Part shown: positions 1 to 8,169 of the stretch, piece by piece | Position numbering within the stretch: position 1 is the stretch's first letter | Layout of the letters: every line of letters starts with the position of its first letter | From: Gammaproteobacteria bacterium | GTDB lineage: Bacteria; Pseudomonadota; Gammaproteobacteria; Xanthomonadales; SZUA-36 | NCBI GenBank assembly: GCA_030428105.1 | Contig: JAUIBE010000024.1 | Span: 1-37,928, forward strand | Direction of reading: 5' to 3' | Length of the DNA stretch: 37,928 nt | Notes under the pieces: generated by a model | What the model was told of the DNA's origin: nothing | What the model saw: the letters and a program-made list of their open reading frames with translations, nothing else | Database searches by the model: none | Made by a program: the position numbers and the translations under genes

Positions 1-749
1 TGGTCGTGCGCCATGCAGGCAATGATGCCCACGCCCATGCCCTTGCGCACGTAAGTCTTGATGACATCCGGGTCTTCGGCGGTGAACACCACGTTGGGCT
101 CCACGCCGGCCTCGCGGAATGCCTCGGAAAGCTCCGAGCCCTCATCGAAACTGTGGGTGTAGGAAATGATCGGGTAGCGCGCGATTTCCGCCAGCGTCAG
201 CTTGCCCACCTCGGCCAGCGGGTGGCCGGGCTGGACGATGATGCTGCGCTCCCAGTGGTAAATAGGAAACGCCACCAGGTCCTGGAACACATCGTGCTGG
301 CCCGAGGCGATGGCGAAATCCGCCTCGTGGTCCTGCACCTGGCGGGCGATCTGGTCGCTGGTGCCCTGGTGCAGTTGCACGCTGATACCCGGGAAGCGCT
401 TGTGGAAGCCATCCATCAATTCGGGCAGCACGTAACGCGCCTGGGTGTGGGTGGTGGCCACCACCAGCTTGCCGGACTCCTGGCCGGAGAGTTCGCTGGA
501 CAGCGACTTGATGTTCTCCACCTCGCTCAAAATGCGCCGCGCGCGCTCGACGATTTCATGGCCCGCCTCGGTGAGGCCGGAAAGACTTTTGCCCTTGCGC
601 CTGAACAGTTGCAGGTTTAGCTCATCTTCGAGCATCTTGATCTGCTTGCTGACGCCGGGCTGCGAGGTAAACAGCGCCTGCGCGGCCGCGGTAATGTTGA
701 GGCCGTTGTCGACAACGCCTACCAGGTATCTGAGTTGTTGCAGCTTCAT
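1..749 (-). CDS. cysB: CysB, LysR-type master regulator of cysteine biosynthesis (partial, C-terminus cut by window edge)
   Basis: The reverse strand reads from an ATG at 749 to the window edge, giving 249 residues. E. coli CysB has 324, so about 75 C-terminal residues are missing. The N-terminus MKLQQLRYLV and the winged helix-turn-helix (TSQPGVSKQIKMLEDEL, about residues 28-44) match CysB closely. The effector domain carries CysB signatures such as TTHTQARYVLP (about residues 98-108) and TAEDPDVIKTYVRKGMGVGI near the cut end. CysB is known to activate sulfate-assimilation and cysteine genes in response to N-acetylserine. Here it is divergent from cysG and cysK, which fits local control of that pair. 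Other LysR regulators of the Cbl type are close relatives, but the N-terminal sequence favours CysB. Confidence 0.93.
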   Translation of the reverse strand, partial: MKLQQLRYLVGVVDNGLNITAAAQALFTSQPGVSKQIKMLEDELNLQLFRRKGKSLSGLTEAGHEIVERARRILSEVENIKSLSSELSGQESGKLVVATTHTQARYVLPELMDGFHKRFPGISVQLHQGTSDQIARQVQDHEADFAIASGQHDVFQDLVAFPIYHWERSIIVQPGHPLAEVGKLTLAEIARYPIISYTHSFDEGSELSEAFREAGVEPNVVFTAEDPDVIKTYVRKGMGVGIIACMAHD

Positions 750-976
750 CTCGGGTCTATCAAATCACGTGTTCGCGGCGCATTGCATGGCCAGATCAAC
801 ATAATTCCTGGCTTACCAGGTTTCAACGCCAAGGATTGCATAAAGAATCAGCCACTTGTCGCCGATGTTCGATATGACGCCGGGGAATAAAGGCAGACGG
901 AAGTTGTATTTCACAGCCTTAGGGGCGGGCGATACGATCATTTTCACCTTATCCCCGGAAGTCCCCGACCGTAAAT
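750..976. promoter_or_regulatory. Divergent cysB / cysG intergenic region
   Basis: These 227 bp separate the divergent cysB and cysG start codons, so both promoters should lie here. CysB regulators normally autoregulate and act from such regions, but CysB sites are too degenerate to place by eye. I found no pair of -35 and -10 boxes good enough to call. The stretch holds no credible small ORF or RNA gene. Confidence 0.4.
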
Positions 977-2374
977 ATGTCCCATTTCCCAGTTTTCATG
1001 GACCTGCGCGACAAGCCCGTGCTGGTAGTCGGCGGCGGCAAAGTAGCGGCCCGCAAAGTGCGCGCCTTGCTCAAGGCCGAGGCGGCGATCACCGTGGTCG
1101 CGCCGGAACTCGACAAATCCCTGCAGGCGGCGCACGCCTCGGGCCAGGTCGAATGGCAAAAGCAAAGCTTTGACGAATCTCAGCTGGCCAACGCCTGGCT
1201 GGTATTCGCAGCAACCGATGACGCAGCGCTGAACCAGGCCGTATTCCGCGCCGGTGAAACACGCCGCATTCCGGTTAACGTGGTGGATGATGGCGAACAC
1301 TGCCGCTTCATCTCGCCAGCCGTGATTGACCGCCACCCCATCCAGGTGGCTGTATCCACCGGCGGCGGCTCGCCGATGATGGCGCGCGCGGTGCGTGGCT
1401 GGATCGAGCGGATCCTGCCGCAGGGCCTGGGCAAAGTGGCGGAGGCGGCCTCCCGGCTACGCAAGACGCTGGGTGCGGGGCAAAGCATGAAGCAACGCCG
1501 TGACCGCTGGAGTTTCCTGCTCGATCGCTCACGAAGCGTTTCGTGGAGCCTGCAGGAACCGGCAGCCATTGAGCGTTCAATGACCACCGAGTTCAAGCGC
1601 CGCGCGGCGCAGTCGACCCAGGGCAGGGTTTACCTGGTCGGCGCCGGGCCCGGCCGGCCGGAGCTTCTGACCCTGCGTGCACTTGAAGTCATGCAACAGG
1701 CCGATGTGATTCTGCACGATCGCCTGGTGCCTGAAGCGATCCTGGATTCCGCCCGGCGCGACGCCGACCGCATTGATGTTGGCAAGCGGGCCGGGGATCA
1801 ACCGGGACAGCAGTCGCGCATTTTTCACCTGATGGTGGAGTTGGCCCAGGCTGGCAAAACCGTGGTTCGGCTCAAGGGCGGCGATGCTTTCGTGTTCGGG
1901 CGTGGTGGCGAAGAGTTGCAGCACCTGCGTGCGCATGGCGTTGAATACGAGGTGGTTCCAGGCATTACCGCAGCGCTGGGTTGTGCAGCCTATGCGGGCA
2001 TTCCGCTGACCCATCGCGACCTGGCCCACGAGGTTACTTTTACCACCGGGCATCTCGCCAGCCCCGAAACTACTGGCGACTCGCGCCCCATCGCGGGCCG
2101 CACCCGCGCCGTGTACATGGGCGTCAAGCAGGCGCCTGTCGTGCGCGACAACCTGCTGGCCGAGGGATACCCGCCATCGACACCGGCCGCGTTGGTCATT
2201 GGTGGTACGATGGACGGCCAACGCGTGCTGTTCGGGCGTCTAGCCAACCTGCCTGCAATGGCCGCAAAAGTCACAGATCGTGCGCCGGCGCTCTTCATCA
2301 TTGGTGAAGTGGCGTCACTCGGTGAGCAGCTGGCCTGGTTTGGTCGGCAGCCGGCGCTCGAAGTCGCAGCATAA
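977..2374 (+). CDS. cysG: Siroheme synthase CysG (uroporphyrinogen-III methyltransferase / precorrin-2 dehydrogenase / sirohydrochlorin ferrochelatase)
   Basis: This 465-residue protein has the full two-module CysG architecture (E. coli 457). The N-terminal NAD-binding module has GGGKVAARK at about residues 19-27 and the catalytic Asp in NVVD at exactly position 104, as in E. coli. The C-terminal SUMT module has VGAGPGRPELLTLRAL, HDRLVP (catalytic Asp), GKRAG, LKGGDAFVFGRGGEE, VPGITAALGCAAYAGIPLTHR and YMGVKQ (catalytic Met). It makes the siroheme cofactor of sulfite and nitrite reductases. Thr replaces the Ser128 that is phosphorylated in the Salmonella enzyme, and the usual GGDPF is GGDAF. 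cysK follows after 15 bp, so the two form an operon. The upstream ribosome-binding site is weak. Confidence 0.96.
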   Translation: MSHFPVFMDLRDKPVLVVGGGKVAARKVRALLKAEAAITVVAPELDKSLQAAHASGQVEWQKQSFDESQLANAWLVFAATDDAALNQAVFRAGETRRIPVNVVDDGEHCRFISPAVIDRHPIQVAVSTGGGSPMMARAVRGWIERILPQGLGKVAEAASRLRKTLGAGQSMKQRRDRWSFLLDRSRSVSWSLQEPAAIERSMTTEFKRRAAQSTQGRVYLVGAGPGRPELLTLRALEVMQQADVILHDRLVPEAILDSARRDADRIDVGKRAGDQPGQQSRIFHLMVELAQAGKTVVRLKGGDAFVFGRGGEELQHLRAHGVEYEVVPGITAALGCAAYAGIPLTHRDLAHEVTFTTGHLASPETTGDSRPIAGRTRAVYMGVKQAPVVRDNLLAEGYPPSTPAALVIGGTMDGQRVLFGRLANLPAMAAKVTDRAPALFIIGEVASLGEQLAWFGRQPALEVAA

Positions 2375-2389
2375 GGAGTACGAGTTGCC

Positions 2390-3355
2390 ATGATTTACGA
2401 TAACGTTCTTCAGACCATCGGCCGTACGCCGGTGGTGCGCATTAACCGCCTCGCCCCGGAAGGGGTGGAGATGTACGCCAAGCTGGAAGCTTTTAACCCG
2501 CTTAGCTCGGTGAAAGACCGCCTTGCCGTGGGCATCATCGAGCACGCCGAGCGCAAGGGGCTGATCAAGCCGGGTCAGACCGTGGTGGAGGCCACCTCGG
2601 GCAACACCGGTATCGCCCTGGCGATGGTTTGCGCGGTGAAAGGCTACCCGTTCGTTTCGGTGATGGCCGAGTCTTTCTCCATCGAACGCCGCAAGCTGAT
2701 GCGTTTTTTGGGCGCCAAGCTGGTGCTTACCCCGGCCGCCGAGCGCGCTACCGGCATGGTTCGCGTATGCGAGGCCCTGGCCGAGAAACATGGCTGGTTC
2801 ATGACCCAGCAATTCGAGAACGAGGCCAACCCGGCCTACCACCGCAACACCACCGGCCCGGAAGTGCTGAGCGATTTTGCCAGCAAGCGGCTGGATTACT
2901 ACGTCAGCGGTTATGGCACCGGCGGCACCATCACCGGGGCTGGCCAGATGATCAAGCTGGCGCGCCCCGATACCCAGATCATTTCCACCGAACCGGCCGG
3001 CGCTTCGTTGCTGGAAGGCAAGGAGTGGGCGCCGCATAAAATCCAGGGCTGGACCCCGGACTTCATTCCCGATGTGCTCGACCGAAAAGTGGCGGACCGC
3101 AACATCCCCGTTACCGATGAAGAGGCGATCGCCACCTCACGCGCACTGGCCACCAACGAAGGCATCTTCTGCGGCATTTCATCGGGCGGCACCTTTGCGG
3201 CCGCGCTCAAGGTGGCGGAAGAAGCAAAGCCTGGCTCGGTGATCCTGGCGATGCTGCCCGATACCGGTGAACGCTACCTGTCCACGCCGCTGTTCGCGGA
3301 TATCCCTGAAGGGCCAGATGAAGGGCAGGAGTTGCTGGAAGGTCTGGAGTACTGA
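2390..3355 (+). CDS. cysK: Cysteine synthase (O-acetylserine sulfhydrylase), CysK type
   Basis: This 321-residue PLP enzyme joins sulfide to O-acetylserine to make cysteine in the cytosol. The PLP lysine lies in SSVKDRL (K42). The substrate loop TSGNTG is at 69-74, the phosphate-binding GTGGT at 176-180, and the PLP-nitrogen contact region GISSG at 262-266. KIQG (217-220) followed by FIPD favours CysK over CysM, as does LPDTGERYLST near the end. A clear AAGGAG overlaps the cysG stop 11 nt before the ATG, so it is translated from the cysG message. The gene is convergent with oxyR, 32 bp away. The CysK/CysM assignment rests on motif resemblance only. Confidence 0.93.
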   Translation: MIYDNVLQTIGRTPVVRINRLAPEGVEMYAKLEAFNPLSSVKDRLAVGIIEHAERKGLIKPGQTVVEATSGNTGIALAMVCAVKGYPFVSVMAESFSIERRKLMRFLGAKLVLTPAAERATGMVRVCEALAEKHGWFMTQQFENEANPAYHRNTTGPEVLSDFASKRLDYYVSGYGTGGTITGAGQMIKLARPDTQIISTEPAGASLLEGKEWAPHKIQGWTPDFIPDVLDRKVADRNIPVTDEEAIATSRALATNEGIFCGISSGGTFAAALKVAEEAKPGSVILAMLPDTGERYLSTPLFADIPEGPDEGQELLEGLEY

Positions 3356-3387
3356 GGTAATCCCCTTCCCGTCCCGCGAACGCCGTG

Positions 3388-4293
3388 CTAAGGGACTTGC
3401 AACAAATCCTTCGGTAAATCGCCGAAGGGCTCGGCCAGGGTTTCAAAAAATGACGACAGCGCCGAGGAGTTGCGCCAAACCATGGCGATGGTGCGGCTGG
3501 GCACCGGCGCCTTGAAGGCGCGGATTACCACGTTGCCGGTGGCCGCTATTGGCGGTTTAACCGACAACAACGGCATCAGCGTGATGCCTACCTCGGCGGC
3601 GACCATCTGGCGCAGGGTTTCCATGCTGGTGGCGTGAAAATCCACCCGTTCGCTGGCGCCCGAAAGCTCGCACACCTCCAGCGCATGGTTACGCATGCAG
3701 TGACCTTCCTCCAGCAACAGCAGTTCGCTGCCCCGCAGGTCGTCCACGCAGACTTTCTTCTTATCTGCCAGCGGATGGTCTTCTGACACCGCCAGCACGA
3801 ATGGCTCTTCGAACAATGGCTTGACCGTCAGGCCATCATCATCAATCGGCAGCGCCAGCAAAGCTGCATCCAGTTCGCCGCGGCGAAGCATTTCGAGAAT
3901 ATCGTCGGTCTTCTCTTCTGAAAGTTGCAGCTTCAGTTTGGGGTAGGCTTTGCGAATGGACGGAATCACGTGCGGCAGCAGGTACGGCGCCAGGGTTGGA
4001 AAAATCCCCAGGCGCATGGTGCCCTCGGCCGGGTTGCTGTTGCGCCGGGCCGCGGTGCGGATCTGTTCGATGTCGTTGAGAACGCCGCGCGCCCGAATGG
4101 CAATCTCCTCGCCGACCGGGGTCAGCATGACCTTGCGCGGCGCGCGCTCCACCAGTTGCACGCCAAGCTCTTCCTCGAGCTTGCGGATCTGGGTGCTAAG
4201 GGTGGGTTGGCTGACAAAGCAGGCCTCGGCAGCCTTGCTGAAGTGCTTCAGGTCGGCCAGCTTGACGAAGTATTGGAGGGCGCGAACATTCAT
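3388..4293 (-). CDS. oxyR: OxyR, hydrogen peroxide-sensing LysR-type regulator
   Basis: With the ATG at 4293 the protein has 301 residues. A GTG two codons upstream is less likely, because the ATG matches the E. coli start MNIRDLEYLV (here MNVRALQYFV). The helix-turn-helix is at about 19-40 (FVSQPTLSTQIRKLEEEL). The redox pair falls at C199 and C208 in GHCMRNHALEVC, exactly the numbering of the E. coli disulfide switch. The downstream ATSMETLRQMVAAEVGITLMP is also typical. OxyR activates catalase, peroxiredoxin and related genes when oxidised. Catalase or ahp genes are not in the window. Its 5' end overlaps the probable start region of the divergent SRPBCC gene. Confidence 0.96.
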   Translation of the reverse strand: MNVRALQYFVKLADLKHFSKAAEACFVSQPTLSTQIRKLEEELGVQLVERAPRKVMLTPVGEEIAIRARGVLNDIEQIRTAARRNSNPAEGTMRLGIFPTLAPYLLPHVIPSIRKAYPKLKLQLSEEKTDDILEMLRRGELDAALLALPIDDDGLTVKPLFEEPFVLAVSEDHPLADKKKVCVDDLRGSELLLLEEGHCMRNHALEVCELSGASERVDFHATSMETLRQMVAAEVGITLMPLLSVKPPIAATGNVVIRAFKAPVPSRTIAMVWRNSSALSSFFETLAEPFGDLPKDLLQVP

Positions 4294-4909
4294 AGTCACA
4301 TTCTATCTATTTTTTGTTTCTCCGTGGGCGGTAGCTATGGAAGATTCCGCTTCGAAGCAGGCAGGTCTCGAAACCGGGGCGGTGCAGGTGGAGGTGGTTC
4401 GGATGGATGAAACCGGCGGCGCGGTGCGGGTGCGAGTCCTGGTGGATGCATCCCGGGAAACCATTTGGGGCATCATCGGCAACTGCCAGCAGGCCTATCG
4501 CTACCTGGCCGGCATGGAGGCGTGCGAGGTGCTGGTGGACGAACCCGCGCATGCACTGACCCACCACGTAGTGGACCCGGGCTGGTTTGCGCCAACCCTG
4601 GACTACCAGTTCTCCACCGCGCGGGCGCCCTTCGAGCGAATGGACATTGAACTGGTGGAGGGCAACCTGCGCGCTATCGAGGGTTATTGGATGCTCAGCC
4701 CGTCCGGCACGGCCACGGTGGTTGAACACGAACTGCGCATTCGACCGCAGCGCGCGGCGCCACGCTGGCTGGTGCGGCGCAAACTCGAGCGCGACTTGCC
4801 GCGGATGATGCGTTGCATTCGTGCCTTATCGGGTGGGTCGCTGAATGAAGAAGCGGCGGAAACAGACCTGGAAAGCTGCGAGGACCCGCGCGCGCACGAA
4901 AATCAGTAA
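4262..4909 (+). CDS. SRPBCC (START-like) family protein, probably exported
   Basis: From a TTG at 4262 the protein has 215 residues and begins with a convincing signal peptide: a basic start (MTKYWRAR), a hydrophobic stretch (TFIVTFYLFFVSPW) and an AVA cleavage site before MEDS. No ATG or GTG precedes the signal peptide in a sensible place. The ATG at 4337 would give a 190-residue cytosolic form. The mature part looks like an SRPBCC fold: a VDASRETIWGIIGNCQQAYRY helix-grip start, a central LVEGNLRAIEGYWMLSP and a C-terminal helix LVRRKLERDLPRMMRCIRAL. The family binds hydrophobic ligands in a cavity, but no ligand can be deduced here. The TTG start overlaps the oxyR 5' end by 32 bp, and the stop overlaps that of the next gene by 7 bp. 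Confidence 0.72.
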   Translation: MTKYWRARTFIVTFYLFFVSPWAVAMEDSASKQAGLETGAVQVEVVRMDETGGAVRVRVLVDASRETIWGIIGNCQQAYRYLAGMEACEVLVDEPAHALTHHVVDPGWFAPTLDYQFSTARAPFERMDIELVEGNLRAIEGYWMLSPSGTATVVEHELRIRPQRAAPRWLVRRKLERDLPRMMRCIRALSGGSLNEEAAETDLESCEDPRAHENQ

Positions 4910-6042
4910 CGCCAGGAGCCAAACTCCACTTCCACCCAGACCCCGAAACCGAGCGACATCTCGCGCTCTTCATCCAGGGTTTCGCGCCGCCAGGTCAGGC
5001 TGGGCCCCATCGACAGGAACAGCCAGTCGCGCGTATACGGTCGTCTCCAGATCAAGTTGAATCCGTAGTCGCGCAGCGGCACCTCGTGGTCGGTTTCGCC
5101 TTCGACGAAGGCAAGCAGCGAAATGCCGTTATCGCCGGCGAATCGGTGGTACCAGGTCTGGCCGAAGTACCACTGGGTGCCCTCGGTATCTTCCGAGGCC
5201 GTTGCGATGGCCTCGGTGCGCAACACGTTGGATGGGTCGATTTTGTGGGCGAAGTCGCCACGCGCGGTGGCGCCAAAACCATCATCGCCGCGCCAGAAGA
5301 ACGTTTGCCGAAAGCGGAAGTCGGTATCCAGGCTGAAGGCCTTGTTGTAGTAGTACTGCACCTTGGCGTACGGCCGCGGCGGCGTGCGCAGCCGGACACC
5401 GGCTGACCAGTCCCAGCCCTGCTTGTCAGAACGCCCGCGATGGCCCAGGCCCAGCAGCCATTCGGGCTCTTCGTCCCTTTCGGTGACCGCGCCCGGGTTG
5501 AAAAAGGTTTCGTTCTCGCCCTCGGTGTCGGAGACATACGAGGTCTCGTCGACGCGGCCGAGAATCAGGTCCCAGCGCTGGTTGAGGTTGGGCAACGGCG
5601 AACGCACCCGTACTCGAAGACGCGGATCGAACTTGTCGTACTGAGTGTATTCGGCGCCCAGGATGAACCAGCCGCTGACCTCTTCTTCGGGAAAGTCATG
5701 GCTGTCGCCCCACAGGCCGTCGAACCAGCGAAAACTGTGGCACGACCAGCTGCGGAACACCTCGCGGGTCTGTTCCTGGATCGGTTCGCCTTCCAGCGTC
5801 CAGTCGCAGGCGTCGTCCGCGGGTGGTTCGTCCTCGGCCTCAGCATCCCTGGCGTCAATTTCAGCCGCTTCGATGAAGGGGTTGGGCACCAGGTCGCCCA
5901 CTTCGTCCTGCTGGGTGGAATCGTCCTGCGCAGGCACTGGTCCAGCGAACAAAACAAGCGCGCAAGCCAATGCCCAAAAACCGGCCTTGATACCGGTGCG
6001 CGGTGGTGAAATAGTGCCTGTGTATGGTCGCCCCTGGGTCAT
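4903..6042 (-). CDS. Uncharacterised exported protein, likely outer-membrane beta-barrel
   Basis: I do not recognise this family. From the ATG at 6042 it has 379 residues. ATG 6069 and GTG 6075 are upstream alternatives, all with weak ribosome-binding sites. The N-terminus is a signal peptide with hydrophobic core FWALACALVLFAG and cleavage at VPA before QDD. An acidic linker follows, then two cysteines (in DDACDW and WSCHSF) that could form a disulfide. The rest alternates polar and aromatic residues in strand-like blocks (VQYYYNKAFSLDTDFRF, GFGVWVEVEFGSWRY) and ends on an aromatic residue, the usual outer-membrane barrel signal. The phospholipase A catalytic motif is not present. It is divergent from trpS, convergent with the SRPBCC gene, and has no informative partner. 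Confidence 0.7.
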   Translation of the reverse strand: MTQGRPYTGTISPPRTGIKAGFWALACALVLFAGPVPAQDDSTQQDEVGDLVPNPFIEAAEIDARDAEAEDEPPADDACDWTLEGEPIQEQTREVFRSWSCHSFRWFDGLWGDSHDFPEEEVSGWFILGAEYTQYDKFDPRLRVRVRSPLPNLNQRWDLILGRVDETSYVSDTEGENETFFNPGAVTERDEEPEWLLGLGHRGRSDKQGWDWSAGVRLRTPPRPYAKVQYYYNKAFSLDTDFRFRQTFFWRGDDGFGATARGDFAHKIDPSNVLRTEAIATASEDTEGTQWYFGQTWYHRFAGDNGISLLAFVEGETDHEVPLRDYGFNLIWRRPYTRDWLFLSMGPSLTWRRETLDEEREMSLGFGVWVEVEFGSWRY

Positions 6043-6113
6043 AGTCTGCCGTCCTGGCTCCCTTATCATTACCACTGCCGGGTCAAAGAGCGCAATTCCC
6101 CTGGCCCAGGTTG

Positions 6114-6119
6114 TAGAAT
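6114..6119 (+). promoter_or_regulatory. Candidate -10 element for trpS
   Basis: TAGAAT lies 33 bp before the trpS ATG in the short divergent intergenic region, preceded by TG. No good -35 box is visible at 16-18 bp, so this is only a suggestion. Confidence 0.3.
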
Positions 6120-6152
6120 ACGCCCTCTTTTAAGCCAGCAGATTTCCACAAC

Positions 6153-7157
6153 ATGACGCGCAGAGTTTTAACCGGAATAACCACCACGGGTACACCGCAC
6201 CTGGGAAATTACGTGGGGGCCATCAAGCCGGCCATTGCGGCCAGCCACGATGAAGGCGTGGCCTCGTTCTATTTCCTCGCCGACTACCATGCGCTGGTCA
6301 AGAACCGCGACCCCGAGCGGTTGCGCCGTTCGACCCTGGAAATTGCCGCCACCTGGCTGGCGCTGGGCCTGGATACTGACAAGGCGGTGTTCTATCGCCA
6401 GTCCGATATCCGCGAGATTCCCGAACTCACCTGGATCCTTACCTGCTTCACCGCCAAGGGGCTGATGAACCGTGCCCACGCCTACAAGGCCGCGGTGCAG
6501 GAAAACGTCGATGCCGGCGAAGATCCCGATTACGCGATCAACATGGGGCTGTTCTGCTACCCGGTGTTGATGTCTGCCGACATCCTGATGTTCAACGCCA
6601 ACGATGTTCCGGTGGGCAAAGACCAGATTCAGCACCTGGAAATGGCGCGCGACATCGCCCAGCGGTTCAATCACCACTTTGGTGAGATCTTTGCGCTGCC
6701 CGAGGCGGTGGTGGATGACAACGTGGCGGTGTTGCCCGGCCAGGATGGACGCAAGATGTCGAAGAGCTACGACAACACCATTCCGCTGTGGCTGCCGGAG
6801 AAAAAGCTGCGCAAGGCGATCATGAAGATTGTCACCAATTCTCTGGAGCCAGGTGAACCGAAGGATCCCAATGACTCGGCGCTGTTTTCCATCTACTCTG
6901 CGTTTGCCACCCCTGAGCAGCGCAGCGCCATGAAGCAGGCCTATGCCGATGGCATCGCCTGGGGCGAGGCCAAGCAACAGACCTTCGAACTGATCAACGG
7001 TGAGCTGGCCGAAGCACGTGAACGCTACGAGGCCCTGATGGCCGATCCTGCCCGCATTGAAGCGGTCCTGCTGGCTGGTGCAGAACGCGCCCGCGCGGAA
7101 GCCACGCCGTTCCTCGGCCGCATCCGCCAGGCCATTGGGATCCAGGCGCTGGGCTGA
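6153..7157 (+). CDS. trpS: Tryptophanyl-tRNA synthetase
   Basis: This 334-residue class I aminoacyl-tRNA synthetase has the same length as E. coli TrpS. It charges tRNA-Trp in the cytosol. The HIGH-type signature is [12 protein letters not shown] (about residues 12-23), and the KMSKS loop is [10 protein letters not shown] with KMSKS at 201-205. Intervening conserved parts include [20 protein letters not shown] and [18 protein letters not shown], which bind tryptophan and ATP in the family. No clear Shine-Dalgarno precedes the ATG. trhO follows after 19 bp and mscS after a further 21 bp, so the three genes probably share a transcript. Confidence 0.97.
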   Translation: MTRRVLTGITTTGTPHLGNYVGAIKPAIAASHDEGVASFYFLADYHALVKNRDPERLRRSTLEIAATWLALGLDTDKAVFYRQSDIREIPELTWILTCFTAKGLMNRAHAYKAAVQENVDAGEDPDYAINMGLFCYPVLMSADILMFNANDVPVGKDQIQHLEMARDIAQRFNHHFGEIFALPEAVVDDNVAVLPGQDGRKMSKSYDNTIPLWLPEKKLRKAIMKIVTNSLEPGEPKDPNDSALFSIYSAFATPEQRSAMKQAYADGIAWGEAKQQTFELINGELAEARERYEALMADPARIEAVLLAGAERARAEATPFLGRIRQAIGIQALG

Positions 7158-7176
7158 TCGCCAGGGCAGTACCCGC

Positions 7177-8148
7177 ATGTCAGACCACGTCGAACAGCCG
7201 CCCAGCCTGGTCGCCGCGTTTTACCGCTTCGTCGCTTTACCCGACTACAAGGACCTGCGCGGCCCGCTGCAGCAACGCTGCGAGGACCTGGGCCTGAGCG
7301 GCACCATCCTGCTGGCCAGCGAAGGCATCAACGGCACCGTGGCCGGGCCGGAGAAGGGTGTGCGGCGCCTGTTCGAGCGCCTGGGCGAGGACACGCGCCT
7401 GGCGGACATCCCGTACAAGGAATCGTGGGCGGAAAAACCGCCGTTCTACCGCATGAAGGTGCGGCTGAAGAAGGAAATCGTCAGCATGGGCGTGGCGGGC
7501 ATAGACCCGGCCTCGCGCGTGGGCGAGTACGTGGCCCCCGAGCAGTGGAACGAACTGATCGAGCGCGACGACGTCCGCCTGGTGGACACCCGCAATGACT
7601 ACGAGGTGCACCTGGGGCGGTTCAAAGGCGCCGAGGATCCCAACACCCGCTCTTTCCGCGAGTTCCCGCAGTGGGTGGACACCCACCTCGACCCGCAAAA
7701 AGACAAGCACGTGGCGATGTACTGCACCGGCGGCATCCGCTGCGAAAAAGCCACGGCCTACCTGCTGGAAAAGGGCTTCGAACACGTTTACCACCTGGAC
7801 GGCGGCATCCTGAATTACCTTGAGAGCATTGACCGCGAAAGCAGCGACTGGGAAGGCGAATGCTTTGTCTTCGACAACCGCGTCACCGTTGATCATGATC
7901 TGGCCGAAGGCGACTTCGAGGTCTGCCCGGCCTGCCGCATGCCGCTGACGGGGGAAGACCGCGAATCTCCTGAATTCGAGCTGCACGTTTCCTGCCCGAA
8001 GTGCTTTCACCGGTTGACGGAAAGCAAGCGGGAAAGCCTGCTGGAGCGGGCCCGCCAGATCGAACTGGCGGAGCAGCGGGGCGAAAAACACCTGGGCATG
8101 CGCCAGGCGCCGCCGGTGGATAAGGACCATTCCGGTTCCGACCAATAG
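7177..8148 (+). CDS. trhO: tRNA uridine(34) hydroxylase TrhO (rhodanese-domain, YceA family)
   Basis: From the ATG at 7177 the protein has 323 residues. Longer in-frame starts lie inside trpS and are rejected. The family makes 5-hydroxyuridine at the wobble position of tRNA in an oxygen-dependent reaction. It has an N-terminal acylphosphatase-like part (LASEGINGTVAGP, about 46-58) and a central rhodanese domain. The active-site loop is CTGGIRCEKA, with C183 as catalytic cysteine and a second cysteine at 189. The C-terminus carries paired cysteines, CPAC at 250-253 and CPKC at 273-276, which look like a metal site. It sits between trpS and mscS, and the tRNA link to trpS is suggestive. Confidence 0.92.
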   Translation: MSDHVEQPPSLVAAFYRFVALPDYKDLRGPLQQRCEDLGLSGTILLASEGINGTVAGPEKGVRRLFERLGEDTRLADIPYKESWAEKPPFYRMKVRLKKEIVSMGVAGIDPASRVGEYVAPEQWNELIERDDVRLVDTRNDYEVHLGRFKGAEDPNTRSFREFPQWVDTHLDPQKDKHVAMYCTGGIRCEKATAYLLEKGFEHVYHLDGGILNYLESIDRESSDWEGECFVFDNRVTVDHDLAEGDFEVCPACRMPLTGEDRESPEFELHVSCPKCFHRLTESKRESLLERARQIELAEQRGEKHLGMRQAPPVDKDHSGSDQ

Positions 8149-8169
8149 CGGGTATGCTCTTTAGGAACG

